Below, one piece after another: positions 1-12,020 of a DNA stretch of 64,000 nucleotides. A program made the translations under genes and the position numbers. How positions within the stretch are numbered: the first letter of the stretch is position 1; each line of letters starts with the position of its first letter. The notes under the pieces were generated by a model that saw only the letters and a program-made list of their open reading frames with translations, was not told the DNA's origin and made no database searches. This DNA comes from Ypsolopha sequella (taxonomy: Eukaryota > Arthropoda > Insecta > Lepidoptera > Ypsolophidae): assembly GCA_934047225.1 (NCBI GenBank), contig OW203992.1, positions 7,429,501 through 7,493,500 on the forward strand, written 5' to 3'.

Positions 1-1598
1 TTTTCAGGATGTAACATTTTATTTAAAAAAATCTAAAACCTCAACATAAAGATAAGTTCCATCTTTCCCCACCAGATGGCATGATCTACATCACGATATC
101 TTTCACAATTGTATTATAATTAGTTGATGGGGATATACCCGTACTACAGAAGAAGTCGCGAGCAAAAGCTACTCCTGTAAATACTTCATACCTCATGTAA
201 AACCTGGCTCCAACGAGACAAGTCGCAATAATAAATAAGCATTGAATTACCATAAACGTTTTATACAAATTAATCTTGACTTATTTCTTCTGCGCCGGCG
301 CAGGCTGTAAATTCTAAATTTTCTCAATGCGAGTCAAACAACTTGTAGTTTATTTATTTACAACTTAAGCAGTACTTATAGTATAAGCTTTAACTGAAAA
401 GGAAGGTATATTTAATTTATTGTGGAAATGTACAAAGATCTTATCTAATTAATCTTGAAAACTTAAATCCCAAAGATTTTCATGAAAATTCACTTAGTAA
501 AATTGTATCCATTTTTCCATTTAAATTCAATGGATTCAATTGGTGGTTCTTGGCGGATATGATGAAATTATTTTACAAATTTTGCACCAATACAATGCAG
601 TCCAATCCATCAGCCCATATTGGTTCATTGCTGGACATAGGCCTCTCTATTTAGCACATTTTCTGTATAGTCTACTTTCTAGAAGAAATATTCAGAAATG
701 CAGGGACCATGACATGGAAAAAAGCTAGCTTGAAAAATATTGAATAGGTACCAGTACCAGTACCAATGGCGTTATCTTAAGGAAACTAAAGCCTTAGGCT
801 TAGCACTTTCAAAATTTATTGCAGATAATAATACTCCACCTGAGATAGATTTGACCTTGTTATTTTATACTACGTACTTTGTTACCAAGAAAGTAACTGC
901 CGTTCACTGAAACAGGCTTTGGTATAATGTTCTTTATTTATAAATTAAATATAACAAGGTAGCGTTCCGAAACACCTTTGGTTGTCCGATGAAGAAGAAG
1001 ATATTACTATCTGTCAGATAAAAGTAGCTCAATGCTGGTTCCAAAACCTCAAATGAGATCGTTTTGGAACGACCAAACCCGAGCAACTTTTTCTACTAAC
1101 ATAACCAATATTTTGCTTTGCAAAAATCACCGGGAATATATTGCTCCTGTCAAAAGCATGATTCTTGACGTGATATGATTTTTATACGTTTACATGGATG
1201 TCAAAAATTACAAAACATGATAAGAGTGTTAAACGTTTGAACAAATCTCGATCCACAGATGAGAACTATTCCTATTTTTCTCGCCTAGTACGATATTTTT
1301 ATTTGAATTTGTTTCTTGTTATTTCCTACGAGTCTGAAATTTGATTATCGGTCAAATTTCTCTATAATTATAAAACCTGTAGATAAAAACTCATCCATCA
1401 TCCGTTTTCGTCTTTCCGCCAAACTTTTCTTTTGACGTATTACTCTGTATCCGTTCCGAATCTCACCAAAGTTAGTCCGAAGACTATTCCACAAAACGTA
1501 TTGCTCATCGGCAATGATATATCATTGCTCATCTGACTAGAATTGCTCGGTGATAGGGGTTTGGTTTTGGAACGCTACCCAAGTATGCACTTTACTGG
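1..1598. other. No gene seen
   Basis: AT-rich sequence with only short accidental reading frames on both strands. Apart from the small repeat fragment at 597-660 I see no coding signal, long inverted repeat or RNA gene. Confidence 0.5.
597..660 (+). repeat. Short dispersed-repeat fragment
   Basis: Contains TGCTGGACATAGGCCTCT, a motif I recognise from dispersed retroelement tails in insect genomes. There is no second copy in the window and no coding remnant beside it, so the assignment rests on memory of the motif alone. Confidence 0.3.
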
Positions 1599-1606
1599 CT
1601 CCCGAG

Positions 1607-2320
1607 TAGGGTTACCAGATGTCAGGATTTTTAGACACCTGTCAGGATTCCGGCCGGTCTTTGAAAATTTCACGAAATTAATATTAAAAATAATGTTTTA
1701 TTTATCAACCTTTTTCTCTTCTTGATCAATTTTAATTGCACTAAATAATAATCAACGCAATATTTAGAACTTCTTAAAATCTTATGTTTAGTCTACAAAT
1801 TAGTGCAAATCAGGGTATAATGAATAACCGTAGCCAAAGATTTCAAAAAGTAAAGATAGGCCCTTACCGTAGTATGACAGCACCAAAATGTTTTCACCTT
1901 TAAATGGGTGACGCTCATTCGTTTGGAATCAGTGCTCACCTGAACACAGTGATAGTTGGACGTCTTAATGAATTTTTACGAGAAAAGAGGTCTCAATATA
2001 GCGTCGTGTGCATTTTTAAAGTGCACTAACATTTCAATATATACGAATAAAGTCAAAAGTGTGACATTTCACATTCAAAAACAATGCAATAGATTTTAGG
2101 TGCCAGGGCTCACCTAAACATTTTTGAAATCTTTGACCGTAGCACGTTATAATTTACCATTTACCAAACAATTAACAGATATATTTTATTTTAAAATTTT
2201 GTATTTTATTTTAAACTATAAAATAGTACCTATGTTGATTACCCGCGCGAAATGTCAGGTATTTTTTTTGCAAATCAGGCTTTTTGTCAGGACATTTCAG
2301 TTTTCCATCTGGTAACCCTA
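1607..2320. mobile_element. hAT-like non-autonomous element (TAGGGTTACCAG ends)
   Basis: Inverted ends TAGGGTTACCAGATG and CATCTGGTAACCCTA are flanked by CTCCCGAG on the left and TTCCCGAG on the right, a 7/8 match to an 8-bp target duplication as hAT elements make. No transposase remains. A second element with the same end design is at 50133-50837. A smaller MITE (1835-2135) is inserted inside it, so this is the older insertion. Confidence 0.65.
1835..2135. mobile_element. hAT-type MITE, copy 1 (nested)
   Basis: A 301-bp element with ends CAAAGATTTCAAAAA / TTTTTGAAATCTTTG. It is flanked by a perfect 8-bp duplication, ACCGTAGC, at 1827-1834 and 2136-2143, which is the hAT signature. It lies inside the 1607-2320 element. 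Copy 2 is at 17731-18030; the outer parts of the two copies are closely similar and their centres differ. Confidence 0.8.
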
Positions 2321-2530
2321 TTCCCGAGTAGATCTTGCACTTACAAAGCCTATAATATATAATCAAGTGCTTACTGATATCAAATAGCACATTAAACAGC
2401 CTTTGGTTAGCTAACACTACCATTATACGAGAATAAGGTGTGGAAACTTCTACAATTTGTTATGTGTTTCGTATAGCTTATTTATTATAATAATATGGTA
2501 TAAAATATAATTATTTTTTTATTATACGTA

Positions 2531-2796
2531 TACAAGGTGACTTTTTGATCGTCGTCCAAATTCATACTGGAGGCTTGATAAGTGATCAGTATCTTGGATC
2601 AATAACAATTTTTGTGAAATTTGTAAAATGAAATTTCGGCTTCCCATATAAATTCACTTCCAGTTCCGAGTGAATCACTATGGGGAGTCGAAATTTCATT
2701 TTACGAATTTTACAAAAATGATTATTGATCCATGATACTGATCACTTACCAAGCCACCAGTATGAATTTGGACGATGATCAAAAAGTCACCTTGTA
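2531..2796. mobile_element. Foldback MITE, TACAAGGTGAC family, copy 1
   Basis: A near-continuous hairpin of about 266 bp. The arm from TACAAGGTGACTTTTTGATC is mirrored by GATCAAAAAGTCACCTTGTA, and the small centre holds GAATCACTATGGGGAGTCG. Sister copies are at 20464-20722 and 29468-29736. There is no coding capacity. TA sits at both outer edges, compatible with a TA target. Confidence 0.75.
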
Positions 2797-2842
2797 TATA
2801 CATATGTATATGAGTATATAATTAAATAATATACTTTATCTA

Positions 2843-2990
2843 CTCCCATACTGCAATAAGGCAATTGCAACATCAAAAGCAGTTTTATTAGTACCTACAT
2901 TGTGTATCCGATGTTATAATATTACATTATAACACCGCGATTCTGCGCTGCGATTGGCCCAATTTATTATAAAACCACTAAACACCCGAT
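2843..2990. repeat. Dispersed repeat (ATGTTATAATATT family), copy 1
   Basis: Matches 14778-14913 over most of its length, including CAACATCAAAAG, the ATGTTATAATATT core, TTCTGCGCTG and TTTATTATAA. It is non-coding and its class is unknown. Confidence 0.55.
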
Positions 2991-3291
2991 CAACAACAGA
3001 GACGAGAAATAATTCCCGACCTTATTTCTTAAGCCACGCCCCCTTTATTCTGATTGGCCTTCAAGGCAGCTTTACCGGAACGACGCACCCGATGTTCATG
3101 AACGAATGAACGAATGAATGTCTTCTTTTAATTTTTCGTGATTTTTTTTATTTCAATAAATATAATATTATAATTGAAAACGATATTTTTGATGGTCGTA
3201 GATAAAGTATTGTGTGCAACTGAAGATAATTAGACATTGAACAGTCGTGCAAAATTATTATTACGAAACGAACGAAGCACTCGAGTCACAA

Positions 3292-3489
3292 TGGTACCGA
3301 TTCGCCAAATAAGTTAGGATGTGCTACACCGAATCGGATTCGGTGTAGCACATCCTAACTTATTTGACAGGACTAAACTTAATTTAAGCGTTCTATCCTT
3401 GTGTTAAAGAAAGAAGAAGACAGGACGCTTAAAATAAGGTTAATCCTGTCAAATAAGTTAAGTCGTGTTATGCCGAATCGATACCATTG
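3292..3489. mobile_element. MITE with ATTCGGTGTAGCAC ends, copy 1 (rearranged)
   Basis: The body matches 24793-24944: TTCGGTGTAGCACATC, CTTATTTGACAGGACTA, then AGGACGCTTAAAATAAGG and the inverted end ending GCCGAATCGATACC. In this copy the left arm is duplicated in inverted orientation (TAAGTTAGGATGTGCTAC next to GTAGCACATCCTAACTTA), giving an extra perfect foldback at its left edge. Confidence 0.65.
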
Positions 3490-4177
3490 TCTCAAATTAT
3501 GTTACAGTTGCACATAATACTAATATAAATAGATCTTTACATATGAAATTGCCGAAATTTACTGACAGATTCATGGGTTCATAGTTCCTGTAATTCAATA
3601 GCTATTTCCATTATTTGTTTTTGTTTGAAAATTGATTTCAAGGATTTGATTTCTACGTACCAAATTTAGTTTTGATTGTCAGTTTGATAACCAAAATTAA
3701 AATTTCAAAAACAACGTCCTAAATGTCATCCATTTTCATGTTAAGATCCGTAAATTTTTTTACAGGTGACGCTTTTCAAAAATGAAATTAATGTTGCTGT
3801 TAGCTTAATGTTGTCTCGTTCAAACACAAAAGAAATTGCATAATTTGGATTTGTCATTCCTTAAAAAAATGCAAAGATGTTAGAACTGAAAATTGAGTTT
3901 CCTTCAAATTCTCTATAGAAAACGGCGATTACATATGTAAAGACCTAATATGATAAGTACGGTCTAGACCCAAATATTTGCATCGGCAAATATCACCCGA
4001 TTTCATAAAAAATTGCAATGGCATTGATTGCAGTATTCACTATTCAGGACACAATAAAATTAACTTTTAACAAAAAATTGTAACCGACTTCAAATGTAAC
4101 TGCAGTGCTGCTAATTCACTAAAAAGTTATTTTTATTAACAGGTACATAAAGTAAAATATAAAAGAAAAATTATAAC

Positions 4178-4573
4178 AGTAGTTTATGCTACAAGGGTGC
4201 AAAAGAATAAATCACGAGGACGATTTAAAATACGAGCGTAGTGAGTGTTTTAAACGTAACCGAGTAATTTATTGCTCTTACGCCCGTGTATCATACTACG
4301 TTTTTCAATGCATTGCGTGAGGAAATAAAACAAATATAATCTTGTGAACTTTAAATTATAATTGGCTCAAAAGGACTGTATCCAAAGCCGTTAAACAGTG
4401 AAAAAAAAAAGTACAACATTTATGGTACACAGGAAAGGCTGCAAGTTAGCCAACCATTGTAAATAAATAAAAAATAATAATAATAATAATAAAGCCCAAA
4501 GCAAAATAATCGACTTTCTGTTCGGTTTTGATGCATGAAAAGTGGGCCTTTAGGAGCGCTTGCATTGAAAAAA
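4178..4573 (+). repeat. Dispersed 390-bp repeat A, copy 1
   Basis: Begins AGTAGTTTATGCTACAAGGG and ends about GCTTGCATTGAAAA. The first 125 bp form an imperfect hairpin (GTAGTTTATGCTAC against GTATCATACTAC), with a second palindrome around CACGAGCG/CGTAGCGAG-type sequence. Other copies are at 8866-9254, 57619-58006 and, split and inverted, 25024-25155 plus 27885-28102. No reading frame is present; it may be a non-autonomous DNA element or an old retroelement tail. Confidence 0.7.
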
Positions 4574-6043
4574 TAATTATAAACTGACTGATGGTGCCGA
4601 AATAACACTTTTGCAGACATCTTTCTTCCTGAAACATTATGTTCTCTAGAAATCGGCGCCCTCATATAGGTTTTTATGTTGCTACGAGTATATCTTACGG
4701 AATATGCCGACTTCTAGATAACATGTTGACGGGTAAAATTGGGTAGCTCTTGTAATCGCTGTTGATGTAAAACGAAGGTTTATTAAGTAATGCCCTGTAA
4801 TCAGGACCCTAACACAAACTGATTGCCGCAATCTCAAGTGTCAAGTAGTTGTCATCTGTTGAGGAGTCCTATGGTAATGAAGCCGGGATTGAAGGTCAGG
4901 ATAACAATTGCCAAGTAATACCAACATCTTAGGACAAAGCGATTGCCTCAATCTCGAGTGGCTGTCATTTTCTGAGGAGTTCCATATCTCTCCATACCTT
5001 CCGCACACTCTTCCAAACAAAAATCATTCATATCGGTTCAGAAATGGCGGAGCAATGGAGTAACATACCCAAAAAAATCGAATTGAGAACCTCTCCCTGT
5101 TTTGAAGTCGGTTAAAACACTTTATATTTTTAATTTTCCTTCAGCTCCTCTCTTAGGGTGTTTCTCCAATATGGCTCTTCTCAGTTATTGGCATCCACAT
5201 GTAGTTACTTTAATTTAATCTAATATGTAAATACATCATGTAGTATTACAAGGCTGAGCTGAAAATCGGCGGCTGTCTGTATGTGTGTCAGCTAGCTGTA
5301 TGCCGAGCTTAGACTTTTTTGTCTTTTCACTTATGTATCTATTCTATTTTGGATGTTAGCATATTTGTAAGACAAAAATATTATCTTTTATTTATTTTAT
5401 TTATATACGAGTATCTAATTATATTAGTTATTATGTCAAATATCTAAAATTTAAATTTAATACAAAAGTGAGATATTGATTCCCCATTATAGTTTAGGAG
5501 CCGCGTGAACCGTTACCTGTTGCCCTAAAACAATACAGATAAATATCTTTAACGACTAACAAAGCAAATATCTCGAAATTACACGTTTTATAGTGAAGCA
5601 AGGTTGTTATCAGTTGATATTTATTTGCTATTATAAATCAATTAACAGTAGATGGACGCACTGGCCACATTGTGTGACGCGAACATATTGTCAGATAACA
5701 GTTTACTTGTCTGTATTTATTTTACAAGGATCATAAATCATAAATCATTTATTTGCTTAGAATAGGGTTATAAATAATAATATGATGGAAAAAAGTTATG
5801 CAGAGAAATCGCCTTATTCATTTAATATGAAGTTAGCATGCAAATATTATAAAATATCACAAGGATAAAATGAAAATGAAACTTTATCAAAAATTACAAT
5901 GAATGTGTTATAATTATGTATTTTAGGAATAATTGGATACCTAACCCTAATTTTTTTTACCTTTACCAATATAACCAAATTTTGTAAGTTTTTTAAAACG
6001 AAACTACCTACTTTCGTCCCGAAATTTGTAGCATATTATGTAA
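4574..6043. other. No gene seen
   Basis: AT-rich; includes ordinary low-complexity runs and a few TATA/ATTTAT stretches. I find no conserved frame and no paired inverted repeats. Confidence 0.45.
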
Positions 6044-6154
6044 TATACGTCGCAGGTAAAATGTCAGAATTTTTTGTTAGGTTTTTTATACTTACTAACT
6101 TAACCTAATCTAGTAAAATTATACTTTCAGCTTTGACAATTTACCTCAGACATA
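6044..6154. mobile_element. Small MITE (ATGTCGCAGGTAAAT ends), diverged copy
   Basis: Ends ATACGTCGCAGGTAAAAT and ATTTACCTCAGACATA are imperfect inverses and the middle holds TTGTTAGGTTTTTTATA. The better preserved relative is at 21274-21385. Confidence 0.5.
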
Positions 6155-7888
6155 GCTACATATATATTTTTTTACTTTTATATTTTTGACTGAGGTAACG
6201 CCGGGAATGTTCACCTCCAGGGGTCGCAGACACCTGTACCCGGATCCTGGGTACAATAGGAAAAAAAATTTGAGGTCATATTTTAATTTCCATATGGGGT
6301 TTCAAACGAAGCAAAATGCATCGCTTTTGGTACTCTAAGCCATTCATTCAAGTATCGACCGTAAATGTGGAATCCGTAAATGTGACATGTGTACTTACTC
6401 CAACGGTCGGCAGACTGTCCATATTTGACCACAAATGCAAGCCTAAAATAGGTAATAGGTATGACAGATAGATAAGAGGTATGTCTCCTACCTTCTCCTT
6501 CATGGTTATGCTGTCTCATCATCAGCAGCAGGCCAGATACCGGGTCGGTCACGTAGTCCGTAAGCGCATAATTTTACCGGTAAACGAATCACATCATCGC
6601 TGCATATAGGACGTAAATGTACGACGGTCTGGGATTTTAGGACAAGAAACTATTCTCCCTATCTTACCCTGCTGTTTTACCTTTTGAATCCCGATTAAAT
6701 AGATAACAATAGCATGTATGGGATAGAAAGAGTTCAAGGGGTTTATTTTCTTATTATTCTGGTGTATGAACTTGTGTGCTTAAAGCTCATAGTAAACTTG
6801 CTCACCTTAACAATTGAAAGAAATACAAAGTGTTGTACTTGTTGTAGTAGTTCCTAGAACTAATGCGAGAGTAGTTAACTACAAACCATAGAACCAATTT
6901 GGGATACCAGAGTTTGCTGTCCAGGTTAAGTCGCGAACACAATAATCTGTTTCATTCAACAAGAACAGGCATATTTAGCATTTCGTTAAGTCAATTCAAC
7001 CATTTCTTGTACTCCACAAAGGAGTCCACAATAAATTATATAAAATTAACCATAGTTTTATCAAGCTAGATAGTAGTCGGTAGAGCGTTACTGTCATTCT
7101 ATGTTAACAAGCTGTGTTTGCCTGTAATTGGGCTACATCTCGAACCCTTTTAATATGTCCTTAGATAAGTTACTAGTTAAGATGTACATATGTCTGTTGG
7201 CAAACCAATCAATAAATAAATAAAGAAACTTGAAATTCATTGAATGTGCCAATTAAATGATTATTTCAAGTAGGTCAATAGCATTATATCTGTTATTTAA
7301 ATATGATTATCATCATCGAAAGTAACATAATATAGGGTGAAGTTACATTCTACGGCGTGTTGCGGTGTCGTAATTGAGTTGTCGAGGCCATAATCATTTC
7401 ACTCGTGATGCCAGTGTACCAACTGACACGAGGAATTGCCGGGTTATCACACTGTATTGTACTGCATACCTACAGACACTGCATACGTGAAATGGAATAG
7501 GCGATCAATTTTAACAGATCTGCCTACAAAAATGTCGAAAAGGCCGTAATGTCAACGACATCGACACCACAAAATCGTCAACCAAAACTCAAAATTACAA
7601 CTTTTGTTAGAATTAGGAGGCCATGAAAAGTGTAACAAGTGCACAATAAGTTGCATTAAGTTTTTGTGAAGTTTATGCAACTTTAAAGATAGATAAATCA
7701 ATCATTTAGATTTTAAGGGTACAAATAATGTCATACTTTTTTACATATTGAGATTAAGGGTGCTCAAATAAAAATCAGTGAAATCCACGAAATATCATGG
7801 AAAACTGTTTTTCCTGGGCAGCCACTCTATAAAGTCTTTTTCATTCAATAAGAACTATTACGACAGACTTGACCTATATGATGGTAAA
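6155..7888. other. No gene seen
   Basis: Only short accidental frames. Near 7150-7215 there is a run ending CAATAAATAAATAAAG that resembles a retroelement 3' tail, but no coding remnant precedes it. Confidence 0.4.
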
Positions 7889-8045
7889 TTAACATTATAT
7901 CATTGCAGTATAGAAACGCAGAAAGAAAAGTAAATCTGGATGTGAGGAGCTCTGAACCGGGATTCGAACCCGGGACCACTCGCTTACCTCACATCTAGAT
8001 TTACTTTTCTTTCTGCGTTTCTATACTGCAATGATATAATGTTAA
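7889..8045 (-). repeat. Foldback with tRNA T-arm loop (SINE-derived)
   Basis: Two near-perfect 58-bp arms (7889-7946 and 7988-8045) surround a 41-bp loop. On the minus strand the loop reads GGTCCCGGGTTCGAATCCCG, a textbook tRNA T-arm with a pol III B box (GGTTCGAATCC). No matching A box or full tRNA cloverleaf is visible, so this is a tRNA-derived SINE fragment in palindromic form and not a tRNA gene. A damaged relative lies at 23651-23745. Confidence 0.65.
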
Positions 8046-8865
8046 TTTATATCCCCTTGCGATGGATAAATCGCCAAGTAGAATTCCAAGTTTTTTATCT
8101 TATTGAATAAAAAAACACGAGTGGCTGCCCAGGAGAAACAGTTATTCATTATATTTTGTGGATTTCACTAATTTTTGTTTCAGCAGCTTGTCTATGTGGG
8201 TAATATGGAACACGATTGTTTTGCAATATATCAATTTAATTTCGTCTTTATTTGGGAAACTCAACGAGCTCGAAATATGGAGCTAAATGAAACTCTAAAA
8301 TGAAAACCATAATTTTGGATCCTCATCGTTATAGCTTTTGTATCTTTCTGTAAATTCATACAAGTGTTGTAAAATGTATAAATAAATATATGTTAGAACC
8401 GAAGTCCAGTAATTCTGAAAATTAATTAATTAAAACAATTGGCCCTTATGGAAACATTGCGATCTGAACAAGTATAATTTATCGATTCTGCTCGCTGATT
8501 TATGCTATCGCTTTGTGTAGGTACTGGCTTCCAATAAACACGGGTATATAAGTAATTGTTATTGTTCATAATGTCACGTCCCTGTCCTTTTTCGGTATAA
8601 ACTTTAATCACCCTGTGTATAAGTAGGTTTGTACTTCTTACGAAAGGTATAATGGCTACCTATACGTAAGGCATGAAATTCACTGATCAATTTTATTGAC
8701 CGGTTGACAAATTGCGCCTTGTCCTGACTGGACGTATTGTCTATATTCTGGTAAATATACACAATAATTGCCTTAAAATAAATTTTTTAAGTAGATATCG
8801 TTTTAACACACTTTCTTCACTGAAAAACCTTCATGCAAACATGTATTTATTTAGTTTTATTTAAT

Positions 8866-9254
8866 AGTAGTTTATGCTACAAGGGCAAAAAGGAATAAAT
8901 TACGAGGACGATTTAAAACACGAGCGTAGCGAGTGTTTTAAACGTAACCGAGTAATTTATTGCTCTTACGCCCGTGTATCATACTACGTTTTTCAATGCA
9001 TAGTGTGAGGAAATAAAACAAATATAATCTTGTGAACTTTAAATTATGTTGGCTCAAAAGGACTGTATCCAGAGCCATTAAACAGTGGGGAAAAAAGTAT
9101 AACATTTATGGTACACAGGAAAGGTTGCAGGTTAGCCAACTTCTCGTATATAAATTTAAAAAATAATAATAATAAAGTCCTAGGGCAAAATAATCGACTT
9201 TCTGTTCGGTTTTGATGCATAAAAAGTGGGCCTTTACGAGCACTTGCATTGAAA
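8866..9254 (+). repeat. Dispersed 390-bp repeat A, copy 2
   Basis: Full-length and closely similar to 4178-4573 and 57619-58006, from TAGTAGTTTATGCTACAAGG to CACTTGCATTGAAAA. It carries a GGTACACAGGAAAGGTTGCA segment and ends near a TAATAATAATAAAG run shared by all full copies. Confidence 0.7.
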
Positions 9255-9834
9255 ATTAAGTTTAATAAATATTGCTATCTAGTATGCAGTTCTATATAAG
9301 GCATTCTCTGAACAGGTTTCTTATAAAAGCCAAAGTAACAACATAAAACAGCCAATTAGTAGGTATTTAGCGAATAAACCAGCTTTAACCGTATATTAAA
9401 CTGCCTACGTGACATAAATAAACTCTCATTTTCATTTTAGTGCTTCTCGAACATTTTTCTGGGTTATTCTTTTGAGCGGGTTTGATAACCCTAAAAACCA
9501 GAACTTTTATTAAGTATTGAAAGAAACTTGGGAGTTTCCGGAAGACAATCTATCTATGCCAACAGGAAAAATGCCTCTTCGAGTCTTAGTCACACATTAA
9601 TTCATATTTGGCATCATTTACTACCTATACAATAGAGTATACCTACTTAATAAGTAGACATGCTCTTTATACAAGAATTGCCAGTTGACCTATTTCTGAT
9701 GTCATCGTCACAAATATTACAATACTGACCGCACAAAAACCACAATAATGACCATAAAAAAAAGTTTTTAACAAAACAAAACCAACTAAAGCTCTATTAA
9801 ATATTGGTACATGCCCTAAGATTACATATATCTA
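9255..9834. other. No gene seen
   Basis: AT-rich sequence without a supported frame or inverted repeat. Confidence 0.4.
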
Positions 9835-10330
9835 TATTGTTAAAAGGGTCACGAATAGCCTGTTGAGGCTGTTACACTGTGGAATTCACTTCCCTCGAAC
9901 GTTCGGGATTGTCCATCGCTGAATATTTTCAAAAGACGGCTAAAGGAGCACCTTTTTTCACTGTCATGACTATCTTTCATAATTCATTAATTCATTTTAT
10001 TTTTTGGTTATTATTTGTATAGTCTGTTTTATTATATATATTTTTTTTTTATTATATTTATGTGTAGGTATATTATACAGTTGGTTAATTTTACATTAAT
10101 AGAACTTTATTATATTTAAATAAATTATTATTAATATTATATATCCTTTAATCTATGTAGACGTATGTATGTCTACTTTTATATAAATTATATTCTATTA
10201 TCCCCAGAGATAGACTGGAAGAAATCTCTTTATAGAGATGCCTTTGTACATGTCAACTTGTTTATACCTAGTATGTTTGTAAATGATTATTTTCTGTGTA
10301 CAATAAAGAATAAGAATATCGCCTTTATAA
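9835..10330 (+). pseudogene. 5'-truncated LINE remnant (3' end)
   Basis: From 9880 the frame reads WNSLPSNVRDCPSLNIFKRR followed by LKEHLF and a stop at about 9965. This is the conserved C-terminal signature of many insect LINE reverse-transcriptase ORFs (W-N-LP---R-----FK--L--HL). A 3' untranslated region of about 330 bp follows, ending with AATAAA at 10302. Upstream coding sequence is absent or frameshifted, so this is a dead 5'-truncated copy. Confidence 0.6.
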
Positions 10331-10708
10331 CGTTATTTAGGTTACTTCAAATGTAAAAGGTACGTTAGTATATAATTATCTTTTATCGATTACTCCCCTT
10401 TTTGGTCTAAGCACTATCGATAACAGCCTTAGCTTTATGTTTACAACAAATTAATCATTCTATACTCTAGGTACGCAACTATACAGTTCAAACTACTTGC
10501 ATTCAATCGCTAGTCAGATAGCTAATATATATACCTAACTCGATAGTGAAGCTATTTTAAGTAGGTATTTAATTTTAAAAGGCGCCAAGATCCATCCTAT
10601 TATAATTTTATGCTCGTTGGGTTCTAAAGAAACCTAAATTTCACCTAGTTACCTAACATTTTTATTTATAAATCGTACTTATTTTGATTCTAAGTGTCCC
10701 ATTCGAAT

Positions 10709-10978
10709 ATAAAAGATGAAATTTAATCAACCGCCCAACTTCATCCTGGAGACGTGGTTAGTGATAGGAACAGTGATCCTTCTAGTCGAAATCATGAAAA
10801 AAAAAACTTTGTCCCCATACGAACTGGACTAGTTTCAAATACAATTCCTAGTATAGGCAGTGCGAGACCAAAAAAAAAGTTTTTTTGTCATATTTCATCT
10901 GTTAGTTTCTGATCAGTGATCACTAACGGAGTCTCCAGTATGAATTCAGGCTGTTGATTAAACTTCACCTTGTATACA
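10709..10978. mobile_element. Foldback MITE related to the TACAAGGTGA family
   Basis: The arm ATGAAATTTAATCAAC... at the left pairs with ...GTTGATTAAACTTCACCTTG at the right, and inner arms pair through CCTGGAGAC/GTCTCCAG-like sequence and GTGATC repeats. The right end CACCTTGTATA matches the 2531-2796 family; the interior differs. A half copy is at 29758-29880. Confidence 0.6.
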
Positions 10979-10992
10979 ATCATACACCTAGT

Positions 10993-11260
10993 ATACAACG
11001 TAAAACAGAAAGGTGTAACCATATTTGAAGAGCATATTTAGTCAATGGTATAGAACAACTTTTACTATGGAAACAACCTTGAAATCTCAAAAAAAAAATC
11101 TGCCCTTCCATACATTTCGGCCAAGCGGCATTGCATTTTTCTATGAAACAGTTAATTTTTTTTTTCGAGATAAAGGGTTTGTTCCATATTAAAAGTTGTT
11201 CTATACCATTGACTGAATAAGCTGTTCAAATATGGTTACACCTTTCTGTTACACCTTGTA
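10993..11260. mobile_element. Foldback MITE, AGAAAGGTGTAACC family, copy 1
   Basis: Inverted arms run from CAGAAAGGTGTAACCATATT to AATATGGTTACACCTTTCTG, with paired inner blocks CAATGGTATAGAACAACTTT. The centre carries TACATTTCGGCC. Copies with the same plan are at 38306-38576 and 41283-41553. Non-coding. Confidence 0.75.
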
Positions 11261-11412
11261 TATCCGCTACTTCAGGGTTCCGCCATAAAAATCATAAATC
11301 ATTAAATTAGTTCAAAGCTCCGATCCCTTGAAAAACATGAATAATCTTGGAATATTTTGGAATTTCATGTTGGTTGACTAACGTAAAACCTATGATTGAA
11401 ATAACTTAGGTC

Positions 11413-12020
11413 TTTTTAGGGTTTCGTACCTCAAATTGAAAAAATGGAACCATAGAATCACTTTGTTGTCCGTATGTCTGTCTGTTGGTCTGTCAAGACC
11501 CTTTTTCTCGGGCCCCGTATAGATATCAAGTTGTAACTGATACCTTGTACAGAAGTCTACGGCCCCATGGTGCTGTAAAAAATCAGGCTTCTAACTCGAC
11601 GCGAAAAAAGTAATAGTACTTCACATTTCATACAAATTTTTAACACTGGCAAAGGAATCGAAACCTATAGGGCACTTTTAGTTGATTTAAAAAACTTGAA
11701 ATTTCGTCTACAGGTAGGTCTTATAGCACACACATAGGAAAAAATCTGAAAATTACGAACATTTACAACCCGACCGCTGACATATTGCCGACGAAATGTA
11801 TGGCGCGACGTCACGACGACGTTTTCATCGGCAATATGTTCGAGATCGGCTTGTAATTATTTAGGAAGTTATCTATGATCAACTTAATTAGACATCCATA
11901 GAGTTTAATTTATCGTAATCGTGAGTGTCAAGTTAAGCTGGTTCATAATTGCACCCGTATTGCGTGATGGTACGGAACCCTTTGTGCGCGAGTCCGACTC
12001 GCACTTGGCCCGTTCTTTTT
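11413..12020 (-). repeat. Dispersed CCGGCCAAGTGCGAG repeat, long copy
   Basis: On the minus strand it starts GGGCCAAGTGCGAGTCGGAC near 12015, continues GGGTTCCGTACCAT, and ends GGTACGAAACCCTAAAA near 11413. Shorter copies lie at 39727-40029 and 44896-45183, and a diverged one at 26388-27115. No frame is conserved between copies. I recognise it as a common lepidopteran repeat of uncertain class. Confidence 0.6.

Noticed and set aside
7955..7987. Possible tRNA gene on the minus strand
   Set aside because: Has a T-arm and B box but no D-arm, anticodon arm or acceptor stem pairing; it is the loop of a foldback.
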